Origin: Saprospiraceae bacterium
GTDB lineage: Bacteria > Bacteroidota > Bacteroidia > Chitinophagales > Saprospiraceae
Assembly: GCA_016706365.1 (NCBI GenBank)
Contig: JADJJU010000003.1
Location: 248,001-312,000 of the forward strand
Length of the DNA: 64,000 bases
Direction: 5' to 3'
Of this stretch, positions 27,300 through 36,854 are shown piece after piece. The notes beneath the pieces are model-generated. The model had not been told where the DNA came from and did not search any database. It was given only the letters and a program-made list of their open reading frames with translations. The position numbers were made by a program, and so were the translations under genes. Every line of letters starts with the position of its first letter. The stretch's first letter is position 1.

Positions 27300-30152
27300 A
27301 TGAGCAAACAACCTGAAGCCATTCTCGAACTACAACTTCTGGAAAATCTCCGGAAACTCGGCTACCATTTCATTTCTATTCCCGATGAGACTGTCCTTCT
27401 TTCCAATCTGAAATCTCAGCTGGAAAAACACAACAAATGCCAGTTTACAGATCACGAATTTGATAAAGTCCTGAACATACTGAATAAAGGTTCCGTCTTT
27501 GAAAAATCCCGCACACTGCGGGAGCGTCAGCACATCGTAAAGGACAATGGAGATAATCTCTATTTTGAGTTCATCAACACGGAGCATTGGTGCCAGAATG
27601 AATACCAGGTGACGCATCAGATCTCTATGGAAGGATCCTACAAAAACAGATACGATGTCACCCTTTTGATCAATGGATTACCACTGGTACAGATAGAGCT
27701 CAAGCGCCGGGGGCTGGAACTGAAAGAAGCATTTAATCAGGTCAACAGATACCACCGGCATTCCTATACTGCAGGTGCGGCTTTGTTTCAGTATGTCCAG
27801 ATTTTTGTGATCAGCAATGGTGTCAATACCAAGTATTACGCCAACAATAGAAACCAATCCTTCAAGCAGACATTTTACTGGACCGACAAAGAAAATAAAC
27901 GACTTTCCAATATCCTCAATGGATTCACGGATGCCTTTCTGGAGCCATGCCATATATCCAAAATGATTTGCAAGTACATCGTCCTGGCAGAAGCTGACAA
28001 GACCCTTATGGTGCTAAGGCCATATCAGTTTTATGCAGTAGAAGCTATCATTGACAAGGTGAAGAATGGTACCAAAAATGGATACATTTGGCATACCACC
28101 GGTTCGGGCAAGACGCTGACTTCATTCAAGGCCAGCCAGATACTGATGAAGCTGCCCCAAGTGCACAAGGTAGTTTTTGTAGTGGACAGAAAGGACCTGG
28201 ATTATCAGACTACGATTGAATTCAATAGTTTTTCCAAAGGCAGTATCGATGGTACCGGGGATACCAAAGCTCTGGTAAGACAACTGAGTGACGATACCAA
28301 ACTGATTGTGACCACCATCCAAAAGCTGAATACTGCAGTCACCAAATCAAGATTTGGGTATTCCATGGATCCCGTGAAAGACAAGCGCATTGTATTCATT
28401 TTTGATGAATGCCACCGGACACAGTTTGGAGAGACGCACAACAAAATCAAAAGCTTCTTTCACAATAGTCAGTTATTTGGGTTTACCGGTACGCCTATTT
28501 TTGCCGAGAATTCGGTGAAAAATGAACTGGGCAAGCGCACTACCAAAGATCTGTTTGATGAATGCCTGCACAAATATGTTATTACAGATGCGATCAAAGA
28601 TGACAACGTACTGAAGTTCTCCGTCGAGTATGTAGGCCGGTACAGGAGAAAAGACACAGCCAATGAAATTGATATCGAAGTCGAAGATATAGATACCAAG
28701 GAGCTGCTCGACTCTCCAAAGCGATTGGAGAAAATTGTGGATTACATCATTGCCAACCATGAAAGAAAGACATTCAGCAAGACATTTACCGCTATGTTTT
28801 GTGTTTCCAGCGTCGAGAATCTGATCAAGTATTATGACCTTTTTCAGGCTAAAAAAGAAGCGGGCTTGCACAAATTGAGAATTGCCACGATATATTCCTA
28901 CACTCCCAATGAGGAGGACGCTGATGCAACGGGCATGATCAGCGAAGAAGTTTCTGTAGTCGAAGATCCGCAGGCATTGTACGGACTGACTGCGCATTCC
29001 CGGGACAAGCTGGATGAATTTATTCGCCATTACAATGCAATGTTTGGCACTGAATACTCGACCAAAGACAGCAAGTCATTTTATGATTATTACAACAATA
29101 TTTCGAAGCGGGTCAAGCATGGGGAAATAGACTTGTTGCTGGTTGTCAATATGTTTTTGACTGGATTTGACAGTAAGACACTCAACACACTTTTTGTAGA
29201 TAAAAACCTCAAGTACCATGGACTCATCCAGGCCTATTCCAGAACCAACAGAATTCTGACTGAAAAGAAATCGCAGGGAAACATTGTCTCCTTCCGGAAT
29301 CTGAAGCAAGCCACAGATGATGCAATCACATTGTTTAGCAACAAAGAAGCGATCGAAGAAATCATCATGGAGCCATTCGAGGATTATGTTCAGAAGTTCA
29401 ATGAGGCATACGCCCGGCTGATTCTGATCACACCGACCATCAATTGTGTGGACACCCTGATGACGGAGGAGCAAATTTTTGAATTTGTCACTGCATTCCG
29501 GGAGATTATCCGGATCAAGAATGTTTTAGCAAGTTTCGCGGACTTCGATTGGGAGAGCATCCATATGAATGAGCAGGAATTTGAAGACTTTAAAAGCAAG
29601 TACCTCGATATCCGCGACCGGGTCAAAAATCCAGGTGAGAAGGAAAAAGTTTCAATCCTGGAAGATGTGGACTTCGAGTTGGAGCTCATCCACAGAGATG
29701 AAGTGAATGTAGGTTACATCATGCAGCTTCTCAAAAAGCTCAAAGATGATCAGGGCAAGGACACAACCGGTATTGAGCGTTCAATCATGAATCTTCTCAA
29801 CACAGAATCCCAGCTGCGAAGCAAGCGAGAGTTGATCGAAAAATTCATCTCCGAAAATCTCCCTGACATTCCGGACTCAGATGCCATTCACAATGAATTC
29901 GAAAAATTCTGGAGCAAAGAACAGGAAGCTGCTTTCCAGGCATTGGTCAAAGAAGAAAACCTGCACCCTGAAAAAACCGAAAAGCTCATCGACAGCTACC
30001 TCTTTGCCGAGCGCAAACCTCTTAGAGATGATGCCCTGGATCTGATTGAAGGCGGCAAGCCATCAGTTTTGCAAAGACGCAGCATTGGTGACCGGATCAT
30101 TCAGCGGATCATTGGTTTTGTGGAGACTTTTATAGATGGGGTGGGGGTGTAG
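27300..30152 (+). CDS. hsdR: Type I restriction endonuclease subunit HsdR
   Basis: The intact 950-residue protein has an N-terminal PD-(D/E)xK nuclease domain (D119, and E133 with K135 in IELKRRG), a superfamily 2 motor with Walker A TGSGKT (about 266-271) and DECH box (about 368-371), a helicase core (FGFTGTPIF) and a helical C-terminus. It translocates DNA and cuts far from the recognition site when complexed with HsdM and HsdS. The gene is complete although hsdS is decayed, and it is set apart from hsdM/S by an ImmA-PIN module. Confidence 0.95.
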   Translation: MSKQPEAILELQLLENLRKLGYHFISIPDETVLLSNLKSQLEKHNKCQFTDHEFDKVLNILNKGSVFEKSRTLRERQHIVKDNGDNLYFEFINTEHWCQNEYQVTHQISMEGSYKNRYDVTLLINGLPLVQIELKRRGLELKEAFNQVNRYHRHSYTAGAALFQYVQIFVISNGVNTKYYANNRNQSFKQTFYWTDKENKRLSNILNGFTDAFLEPCHISKMICKYIVLAEADKTLMVLRPYQFYAVEAIIDKVKNGTKNGYIWHTTGSGKTLTSFKASQILMKLPQVHKVVFVVDRKDLDYQTTIEFNSFSKGSIDGTGDTKALVRQLSDDTKLIVTTIQKLNTAVTKSRFGYSMDPVKDKRIVFIFDECHRTQFGETHNKIKSFFHNSQLFGFTGTPIFAENSVKNELGKRTTKDLFDECLHKYVITDAIKDDNVLKFSVEYVGRYRRKDTANEIDIEVEDIDTKELLDSPKRLEKIVDYIIANHERKTFSKTFTAMFCVSSVENLIKYYDLFQAKKEAGLHKLRIATIYSYTPNEEDADATGMISEEVSVVEDPQALYGLTAHSRDKLDEFIRHYNAMFGTEYSTKDSKSFYDYYNNISKRVKHGEIDLLLVVNMFLTGFDSKTLNTLFVDKNLKYHGLIQAYSRTNRILTEKKSQGNIVSFRNLKQATDDAITLFSNKEAIEEIIMEPFEDYVQKFNEAYARLILITPTINCVDTLMTEEQIFEFVTAFREIIRIKNVLASFADFDWESIHMNEQEFEDFKSKYLDIRDRVKNPGEKEKVSILEDVDFELELIHRDEVNVGYIMQLLKKLKDDQGKDTTGIERSIMNLLNTESQLRSKRELIEKFISENLPDIPDSDAIHNEFEKFWSKEQEAAFQALVKEENLHPEKTEKLIDSYLFAERKPLRDDALDLIEGGKPSVLQRRSIGDRIIQRIIGFVETFIDGVGV

Positions 30153-30703
30153 GGGGGGGAGGGGTTCTCCTTTTTTTGGAACATCAGTAAAAGATACCAC
30201 AAAGCACAACTTCGGCAGAATTTCGGAAAGAATTCGGAAAGAATTCGGAATGACATTGCTATTCACGACTTATCATAACTAGCATGAATGGATCAAACGA
30301 AGTGCTTCGAAGCTCATCGGCGAGAAGTGATTATCCCTTGTTTATTATGGCTGAAGATTTTTGATATGCACTATCAATTGTCCAGTTTATTTACTAATAA
30401 ACTGGACAAATACTTTATCCCAATTTTTTAAATAATGATTATAATCATGTGATTATATGCCGTTTGCGATACTTACACTTTACATGTAATTTAGGTTCAC
30501 CTGCACTAAAAGAACCATATAGGTGACTTACAGGAAAGCTATCCTCCAGGCCTTAAAGAAACCCTGTGAAACATATTATATGTGTAAAATCTCCAAAGAA
30601 ACAATTTAAATTTCCAGTATTAATACTTCTAAGATTTCAGTATAAATACGCATTTGATTATCACTTGATACTGTCCATATTTATAAGATAAAACTTAGTA
30701 ATT
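30153..30703. other. Gene-free spacer
   Basis: These 551 bp contain a G-run after hsdR, a short repeat of AAGAATTCGG (around 30229-30248) and AT-rich DNA. No gene or clear terminator is seen. Confidence 0.4.
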
Positions 30704-31627
30704 ATGAGTTCACAATCTTCCACTCAAAAAGTTGTTTACTGTACCATTCTTTTCCTGATCCTAACTTCCTCATTTGCTATAGCGCAGATTCCTAAAGGGA
30801 AATTTGAATGGGAGGAGGAAGTTGAAATTGCGGGCACTGAACCGACAATTCCTGACACTACAAAAATTTTCCTAATGGGAATGGGTGATCTTCAAAATTC
30901 ACTTGGTTCAGGAGATGGATTCCAGGCAAATACCGGATTAGGAATTAGATTTAACAGATTTTGGCCGGGGAATCTGGATAAAAAGAAAAAGTTTTTTCGT
31001 GAGATTGAATTTGACCTTTACGTAAATGTAGCCTCAACCGCGGACTCTATTTTTATTGATCAAAATAATGGAGCAATTTCAAATCGTAGGAGCTTAGGCA
31101 ATTATTTATTAGTTCCAATGAATAGTGGTCAGGCTGCAGTATTCAACTTGAAAGGATTTTTTATAGAACCCAATAATCCAAATTTAATTAATTGGAGAAA
31201 ATTGGTAAATGGTTTCTATGGACAAGTAATAGCTTCCAATAGTCGATGGGTAATAGATGATAAAAGCTATAATGTTACAGGTGGGAGTTTTAAAATTGGT
31301 TTCTTTCATGAATTTGTACCTATGTGGATCAGGCGAACGGAAGATGTTTCTATTCAAGTCGGCCTATCATATTCAATGAGAGGAGTTTTTGGCGATTTGG
31401 CCACTCCAACGGAAAGTATTAACAGAATGGAACTCCTTGGGACTGAGCAAACCATTTTTCACGGCGTTGAAGCAAATATTGAATTTATAGTTAAGTCTGT
31501 CAAAGTTCAAGTTGCAATTCCCTTCATATTTGCAAAGCCTGAATCCAACATTCCTGGATTAACCAATATGCAATTTGTAACTGCTCTTAAGTTTATTGCA
31601 GATGTTCCGGTAGGAAAGAAGACTTGA
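30704..31627 (+). CDS. Secreted protein of unknown function
   Basis: The 307-residue protein begins with a clear signal peptide (hydrophobic core to SSFAIAQ, about residue 28). The mature part alternates polar and hydrophobic residues and is rich in aromatic and Gly residues, consistent with beta-structure, perhaps an outer-membrane barrel. It ends without a sorting domain. I do not recognise the family. It sits alone in the defence block, upstream of two minus-strand genes. Confidence 0.7.
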   Translation: MSSQSSTQKVVYCTILFLILTSSFAIAQIPKGKFEWEEEVEIAGTEPTIPDTTKIFLMGMGDLQNSLGSGDGFQANTGLGIRFNRFWPGNLDKKKKFFREIEFDLYVNVASTADSIFIDQNNGAISNRRSLGNYLLVPMNSGQAAVFNLKGFFIEPNNPNLINWRKLVNGFYGQVIASNSRWVIDDKSYNVTGGSFKIGFFHEFVPMWIRRTEDVSIQVGLSYSMRGVFGDLATPTESINRMELLGTEQTIFHGVEANIEFIVKSVKVQVAIPFIFAKPESNIPGLTNMQFVTALKFIADVPVGKKT

Positions 31628-31734
31628 GAATATTTAACAGATCAAACCTTTTTGATCAGTGAGATAGGTATTCTTTAAGACAATGAAATTAAACAGAAAA
31701 GTGCTTTGAAAGGGTCATGGCAGAAATTTAGTAA

Positions 31735-32244
31735 TCAAGACCACATGATAAACCTCTTATTTATTTCTGATACCAGCGGCTCATTGTTTTGGAATATACG
31801 ATTCGTTTGGACGAGTTGTTTAAGTTTTGCTGCGGCTTCTTGTTTGTTTATTGTCCGAGAATCTACCAGCTGATCGAATATCCAAATCATGCCATGGTAT
31901 TCTATGTCCTTGTTTTTGGCACAATTTCTAACAACTTTGTCGCTGCTCAAGACACATGCATTCAACTTATTTGCGATATGCAGGACTGATTTATCTGCTT
32001 CTGATAAGGATATTGGATATGAGGTAGCATGAATTTCATTGAAATCTTCCTCCTTAAGATTATGGATTACTAACAAATCATCTAATTTGTAAGCTGTTAA
32101 GACTTCTTGTTGTTCAGTATATAATTCGTAAAAAACTGGTGAAGTTGTGTGAATTTCTAATTCGAGCTGAAAAAAGGAAGCGACAAGCTCTAAGTCAAAG
32201 AGGTCGATAAAAATACAAGCATCTGTAACCGCAATTTTAATCAT
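31735..32244 (-). CDS. PIN-like nuclease, partner of the second XRE-ImmA protein
   Basis: The 169-residue protein has PIN-type acidic residues: TDACIFIDLFD near the N-terminus, VFYELYTEQ near 57, SLSEADKSVL near 100 and SSDKVVRNCA near 118. It differs in sequence from the DUF4411 protein at 26 kb. It lies 35 bp after the XRE-ImmA gene on the same strand, repeating the same two-gene architecture. Probable RNase toxin or effector; not proved. Confidence 0.75.
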   Translation of the reverse strand: MIKIAVTDACIFIDLFDLELVASFFQLELEIHTTSPVFYELYTEQQEVLTAYKLDDLLVIHNLKEEDFNEIHATSYPISLSEADKSVLHIANKLNACVLSSDKVVRNCAKNKDIEYHGMIWIFDQLVDSRTINKQEAAAKLKQLVQTNRIFQNNEPLVSEINKRFIMWS

Positions 32245-32279
32245 TATTTCACCTGTATATAGGATCGATATAACTTAAA

Positions 32280-33344
32280 TTAATACATTGGTTGATGTGC
32301 TTTTTTGAATTCTGCCAGGGACAGATTTGACAAGGAAGCTGCTTTTGACATTGAAATTTGATCTTCAATAAGTGCCCTGAATAAAAGTTGTTCAAAACGA
32401 TTACTTTCTTCTACACCATTATATTCGACAGGCTCATCTATATTCCATTTCATTTGCTTGATAAAGAAAAAGAATTGTTTAGTGTAATGGTCATTGATAA
32501 TGCCACAGGACTTAGCTCTCATCACAATCGCCTGCATAGAAATTCCGTATTGTTTTTTGATATTGCCTAATTCCAGAGTAGAAAGTTTGTTGCGATGCGC
32601 CCCAAGCTCAGCAATAATAGTCTCTTCAGGAAGTAACATCGCTCCTGAAAATTGATGACATAAGGTTTCCTTTTGTTTCTCACTAATGTCTCCAAATTTC
32701 AATAACAGATGTGCTAGCTCATGAAGCAGAGTAAAACGAATTCTGTCAGCTTTATTTGCTTTTCTACTATTAAAGGCAATCACCGGAATATTTCCATTTA
32801 CAAAGGTTTGCAATCCATCAAAATCTTCTGCCACATCAAGTTTCACAACTTTTATATTCTTATCCTCCAGGAGTTCTACTATATTAAAAATGGGTCCTTT
32901 ACCTAATTCCCATTTCTTTCTTAGAATATTTGCAGCTTCATTTACCTGCGGATATTCAGTCACAGTTGGAAATTCTCTTAAGGGATGATCAAACTCATTT
33001 TGAACACCTATAATTTCTTCAAGTTCAAGGTATCTGGAAAGATATTCTTTGGTTTTTTCATTTATGATAGCAGCATCCTTTTGTGGCATTTTGCTCAGTT
33101 TTCTATATTCTACATCACTTAGTTCAACTTTAGTAGTCCTGAAAAAATAGTCTGGACTGACTTTCATTGCTCTGCTAAGCATATTAATCTTTTCAGAATC
33201 CGGAATCACCTCGCCTTTCTCATAACGGTGCAATGCCTGACGAGATAACTTATTATCAAGTGCATCAGCTAAGTCTTGCAATGAAAATCCATTCATTAGA
33301 CGTGCTGACTTAAATCGTTCTGCAAACACAGTTTTTACTCCCAT
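32280..33344 (-). CDS. XRE helix-turn-helix plus ImmA/IrrE metallopeptidase (second copy)
   Basis: The 354-residue protein has an XRE HTH at residues 1-60 (LQDLADALDNKLSRQALHRYEKGEVIPD) and a zinc-peptidase domain with HELAH at 208-212 followed by LCHQFSGAMLLPEE. A C-terminal segment of about 90 residues could bind its PIN partner. Overall it is only distantly like the 25-kb protein, so the two modules were acquired separately rather than by local duplication. It likely represses its own promoter. Confidence 0.88.
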   Translation of the reverse strand: MGVKTVFAERFKSARLMNGFSLQDLADALDNKLSRQALHRYEKGEVIPDSEKINMLSRAMKVSPDYFFRTTKVELSDVEYRKLSKMPQKDAAIINEKTKEYLSRYLELEEIIGVQNEFDHPLREFPTVTEYPQVNEAANILRKKWELGKGPIFNIVELLEDKNIKVVKLDVAEDFDGLQTFVNGNIPVIAFNSRKANKADRIRFTLLHELAHLLLKFGDISEKQKETLCHQFSGAMLLPEETIIAELGAHRNKLSTLELGNIKKQYGISMQAIVMRAKSCGIINDHYTKQFFFFIKQMKWNIDEPVEYNGVEESNRFEQLLFRALIEDQISMSKAASLSNLSLAEFKKAHQPMY

Positions 33345-33601
33345 TTTACTTTTATATTATTAGCACAAAGTTAACCTTATTGGTTGACAAATTCATAGTT
33401 ACAACGATATTTAGGCAAGAATAGTTGTAACTATTTTAGTGTGAAATAACCTTTCTAGCCTCTATTTGTCTCATTTATCAACTTGATCCCTAATGTATGT
33501 AAATCAGAAAATAGGTTGACAAGTTTGCAAAATAATATATAATATGTAACTTTACTCCCGGATGTAAATATCTACATCTTTAATTCTTTAATTCCTTAAT
33601 C

Positions 33602-33928
33602 ATGGGAAAGTACGTTGTTCGAAAATCAGTAAACGACCAGTATTGGTGGGTGTTAAAAGCTGGAAATGGCGAAACGCTCATAAAGAGTGAGACCTACACT
33701 ACAAAACAAAACTGTTTAAACGGTATTGCTAGCAGTAAGGTAAATGTTAGTGACCAGAATTTTAACAAATTGACTTCTGCCAGGTTAGAGCCTTATTTTA
33801 CTCAGAAGGCTGGTAACAATCAGATTTTAGGCACAAGTGAAATGTATTCTTCCAATTCCGCAAGAGACGCAGGAATTGAAAGTGTTAAGCGGAATGCTCC
33901 ATCTGCAGACATTGAAGATTTAACTTAA
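33602..33928 (+). CDS. DUF1508 (YegP-like) protein with two repeats
   Basis: The 108-residue protein contains two YegP-type repeats: YWWVLKAGNGETLIKSETYTTKQNCLNGIASSKVN (about 13-48) and PYFTQKAGNNQILGTSEMYSSNSARDAGIESVKRN (about 63-98). These form a small beta-alpha fold of unknown function, found widely in accessory DNA. It stands 257 bp from the divergent XRE-ImmA gene and just before a DUF2188 gene. Confidence 0.9.
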   Translation: MGKYVVRKSVNDQYWWVLKAGNGETLIKSETYTTKQNCLNGIASSKVNVSDQNFNKLTSARLEPYFTQKAGNNQILGTSEMYSSNSARDAGIESVKRNAPSADIEDLT

Positions 33929-33954
33929 GTATTAATTTTAAAATGAACAAAGTT

Positions 33955-34185
33955 ATGGGAAAGAACCAGCATGTAGTTCCAAAAGGTGATAAATGGGCAA
34001 TAAAAGGCGCCGGAAACGAGCACTACACTAGAATTGTGGATACTCAAGAACAAGCTATTTCAATTGCCCGGGAGATAGCCAAGAACCAAAAATCTGAATT
34101 GGTAATACACAGAAAAAATGGTACCATTAGGGATAAGGATAGTTTCGGAAATGACCCGTATCCACCTAAAGATACTAAATTCTAA
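33955..34185 (+). CDS. DUF2188 protein
   Basis: I use ATG 33955; an ATG at 33943 in the same frame is possible. The protein of about 76 residues has the DUF2188 pattern (HVVPKGDKWAIKGAGNEHYTRIVDTQEQAISIAREIAKNQKSELVIHRKNGTIRDKDSFGNDP). Its role is unknown. It follows the DUF1508 gene by 26 bp and is probably cotranscribed; both families share a KGAG or KAGN core, and such pairs occur in defence and plasmid regions. Confidence 0.88.
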   Translation: MGKNQHVVPKGDKWAIKGAGNEHYTRIVDTQEQAISIAREIAKNQKSELVIHRKNGTIRDKDSFGNDPYPPKDTKF

Positions 34186-35200
34186 AACATGGTTTTTCAA
34201 TGCATTAAACTGTAGAGGCTTCATCTTTGGAATTATTATTCGAAGTTGGAGCCTTTCGGTTTTCTTTTTCTAGCGAGTTTAAATCCTACTCCATTAGATA
34301 TTTGGTTTTTAATGGATTCCTCTTTTATACCTGACCCCCACCTCCTCCCGCGCAGGTAAAGCGGTGTTCGTCAGTCGTTCCGTTTTGTTGCGCACCGGCT
34401 CCCTACTTTTTGGCGAATACGTATTTCTCCGATTTGTCTTTCCTCGTTCATACTTGCAATAGAGTAGGGGAGCCTACACATATATGCAAGGGTGAAATGC
34501 ACTCCCTGCGGTCGCCCTTGCATATACCGGTCACTTGCTGCAGGCCTTGCGTTCCAGTGGGTACTCGACCTGCGCAGTGCCCTTGTGTTGCTTCACACAC
34601 TCTCTCCTTCCTCACGCGCAGCTACTCCTGCCCCCACACCCAATATGGTATCGCTTCGCTCGATTTTTTGTGGGGGCAGCCGCTGCTGGATGATTTTGCG
34701 AGCCTGCTATGTCGCTTCGGGCTATCAGTCTGTCATGATTTTTGCAAGTCCCTGCGATACGGCAGCCTTGCATACACTGCGTTGCTGCCGGCAGCCGTAT
34801 CGCACGCACAGGTGAGTAGCCGTCTCAGTCTGCCTGCTTCCTCCTTCGTCGTCAGCTGACACCCTTCCCCGACTACACACCTGTCTGCCCACCCAAAAGA
34901 AAGCAAAAAATCACGCCAGCCTTCTGCCGCAAGCGGTAGGCGGGTGAGCACTCCTTCCTTCGTCAGTCCGTGCTTCCTCACCCACCACCCTCGCGACGCT
35001 CGCAGGCGGCTCGCATGCGGCTTCGCCGATCCTGGGCGGAGAACTAATACTGGATTTGAGATCTCTCGATGCTGTCTAATTACGTGCAACTTCTTGAATG
35101 CCGCCCAGGATGGTTTACCTGCGCTATGTGAATTTGTTGAATCCTGCTTTCTAAGTTGCTCCAACAACTAATTGATATGTCTTATCAACCTGGCCACTTC
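34186..35200. repeat. GC-rich gene-free region with first copy of the repeated leader
   Basis: This 1-kb stretch is much richer in GC than its surroundings. Short frames exist on both strands but have no protein-like content. The segment 34751-34918 is a copy of a sequence that recurs at 36855-36950 and 37616-37778. It includes a long stem (CCTGCGATACGGCAGC pairing with GCTGCCGGCAGCC...ATCGCA) and the marker GGTGAGTAGCCG. It may encode structured RNA or be an old mobile repeat. Confidence 0.6.
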
Positions 35201-36146
35201 CTAATCGTACAGTCTTCCGAATCTTTCATTCAACAAATTTTTGTATTCAGTTTTCATTTCTTTGCTTAAAAAACTGATGTCAATAAAATCCAGCCATTTC
35301 GATTTGGCCTTTTTCATTTTATTGAAAATATTTTCTTGCTGTTTCGGATCCAGCTTAAGTGTCGTGAATGCGGCTATAAAATCATTTCGGTTGATTTTTT
35401 TCTTTTTCCATTTAAGGTTAGAGCAAGTTCTTCATCATCAGCGGGATTCACCAGCGTTGTTGCAACCAGGTCATAGGCAGGAGAAAAAACAGGACCAATA
35501 GCAGGTTGATGAATCAAAGAAAAGTTTTTCAAGTGCATATCTGCATTTCCTGTAAGAAATGAAAATAGTACTAATTCAAAAAAATTAACAACATCCAGGA
35601 CGGGGTAAACAGAATATTTTAATATGGCCTTAGCAACTTGTTCATTTGATCCCCGGTATTTGTCTTCAGTGAGCCTGTCCGTGAGTTGACACATATCTTC
35701 CATGTGTATTTTCTCTTTTTGACTCTATCTATTCGTTTGGTGATATAGGCACGATTGCCTGACGATAAATGTATGAGGCTATGAGGTACCACATTAATCT
35801 TAGCCAGGGCAGCTAAATGCATTGTAAGATCTTCTACTTCGGGCAATTCAGGGTAATGCGGTGATGGTGGCTTAAGAATAAACCCTCCCCACATACCAAC
35901 TATGGTAAACCGTTTAGCCAGGTTAGGTTCCTTCGCAGATGCTAAATGTAAAGATAATTTTGGTTGAACTCCTGTAACAGTGGCTTGAGACTGAATCACT
36001 TCCAAAGCCAACTCCTGCATATTATTTTCAGAATATGGCAAGATTGGAGGAATGGGGTCTCCAAACATCTTCTTACTGCATACAGGATGAAAATCTGTTT
36101 CATTTTCATTCAATAGTTGATAACAAAATAGACATCTTTTACTCAT
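35201..36146 (-). pseudogene. hipT: HipT-like serine/threonine kinase toxin, two frame changes
   Basis: Read on the minus strand from ATG 36146, the frame codes a zinc-ribbon-like start (CLFCYQLL, HPVCSKKMFG), then a HipA-type kinase: TVTGVQPKLSL (glycine-rich loop) and YITKRIDRV. After a slip near 35700 come catalytic GNADMHLKN (35550-35524) and PAYDLV (metal-binding Asp). After a second slip in the A/T run near 35395 the C-terminus NDFIAAF...RFGRLYD ends at 35201. HipA/HipT kinases phosphorylate aminoacyl-tRNA synthetases and stop growth. The start overlaps the preceding gene by 4 bp. Confidence 0.82.
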
Positions 36147-36481
36147 ACCTCTTCATCTGTTATCGGGTGAACACTTACTGCTCCAATACAGTCTTTGCAG
36201 CAAGCCAATAATAATCCCATTCGATCTCTTGGATTGAGTTTCCAATTCTTTTCAGCTATGTCTAATAGCCATCCTTCAGGTATTAATCCATCAAAAAATG
36301 GAAACAAAACTTTGCTGGTAATTGGTCTTTCTTGTAATGGGAGAGTGAGGCTTACAGGTTTTGCATTTTTGGTTTGAAGATATTCATGAGTATATTGAAA
36401 ATGATATCCACTCTCATCTTGACTCAACAAACCCGCCAACACATTATGCATTTTTATTTCAGCCTTTCTCATCTTGTTCAT
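36143..36481 (-). CDS. hipS: HipS-like N-terminal subdomain protein
   Basis: This 112-residue protein corresponds to the N-subdomain 1 of HipA as a free polypeptide (VLAGLLSQDESGYHFQYTHEYL, PVSLTLPLQE, PFFDGLIPEGWLLDIAEKNWKL, RDRMGLLLACCKDCIGAV). In tripartite HipBST systems the separate HipS neutralises the HipT kinase. It overlaps the HipB gene by 23 bp and the HipT gene by 4 bp, so the three are translationally coupled in the order B, S, T. The frame is intact. Confidence 0.85.
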   Translation of the reverse strand: MNKMRKAEIKMHNVLAGLLSQDESGYHFQYTHEYLQTKNAKPVSLTLPLQERPITSKVLFPFFDGLIPEGWLLDIAEKNWKLNPRDRMGLLLACCKDCIGAVSVHPITDEEV

Positions 36482-36685
36482 TATTTATGGATGGTTCTGA
36501 TTTGACTGGTCCCATTTCATAACCAAATCGCTTTAGTACTTGATTGACCTTATCCAATCTCAGGGTTTCTTTGCCTTGTTCTAATTCTCTAACAAATCGC
36601 AGTCCTACTCCTGCTTTTTCTGCTAATTCCGGCTGGGTAAGTCCGGTTGTACTTCTTTTTGTTTCAAAAATGCCGATAATTTCAT
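36459..36685 (-). pseudogene. hipB: HipB-like XRE repressor, one frame slip
   Basis: From ATG 36685 on the minus strand the frame starts MKLSAFLKQK, then slips in the A-run near 36660 into RSTTGLTQPELAEKAGVGLRFVRELEQGKETLRLDKVNQVLKRFGYEMGPV, a compact XRE HTH. HipB binds operator DNA and augments neutralisation of the kinase. Four operator-like palindromes lie directly upstream. Without the slip the reading frame would have no start codon near the HTH. Confidence 0.75.
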
Positions 36686-36689
36686 GTTT

Positions 36690-36828
36690 TATACCTTTTC
36701 GGGTGTAAATATACAATTTATTTGGTAAATTATACCATATAGGGTATAAATGTATGAATATTATTCTAATTACACCCCTTCGGGTATAAATGATTAATAA
36801 GAGTTGAATATATACCCTATTGGGTATA
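36690..36828 (-). promoter_or_regulatory. Four HipB operators at 40-bp spacing
   Basis: Four 18-bp palindromes of the form TATACC-N6-GGTATA lie at 36690-36707, 36731-36748, 36771-36788 and 36811-36828. The second and fourth are perfect in both half-sites; the first and third have one changed base in one half (GGTGTA, TACACC). Centres are 41, 40 and 40 bp apart, so all four face nearly the same side of the helix. They precede the hipB start and probably mediate cooperative autorepression. Confidence 0.85.
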
Positions 36829-36854
36829 GCCGGTCCCAACATTTTGAGGAAGTT

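Noticed and set aside
34410..35167. Several 60-150-codon frames on both strands in the GC-rich region
   Set aside because: They have Cys/Arg/Ser-rich unstructured content, overlap one another, and coincide with the repeated leader element.
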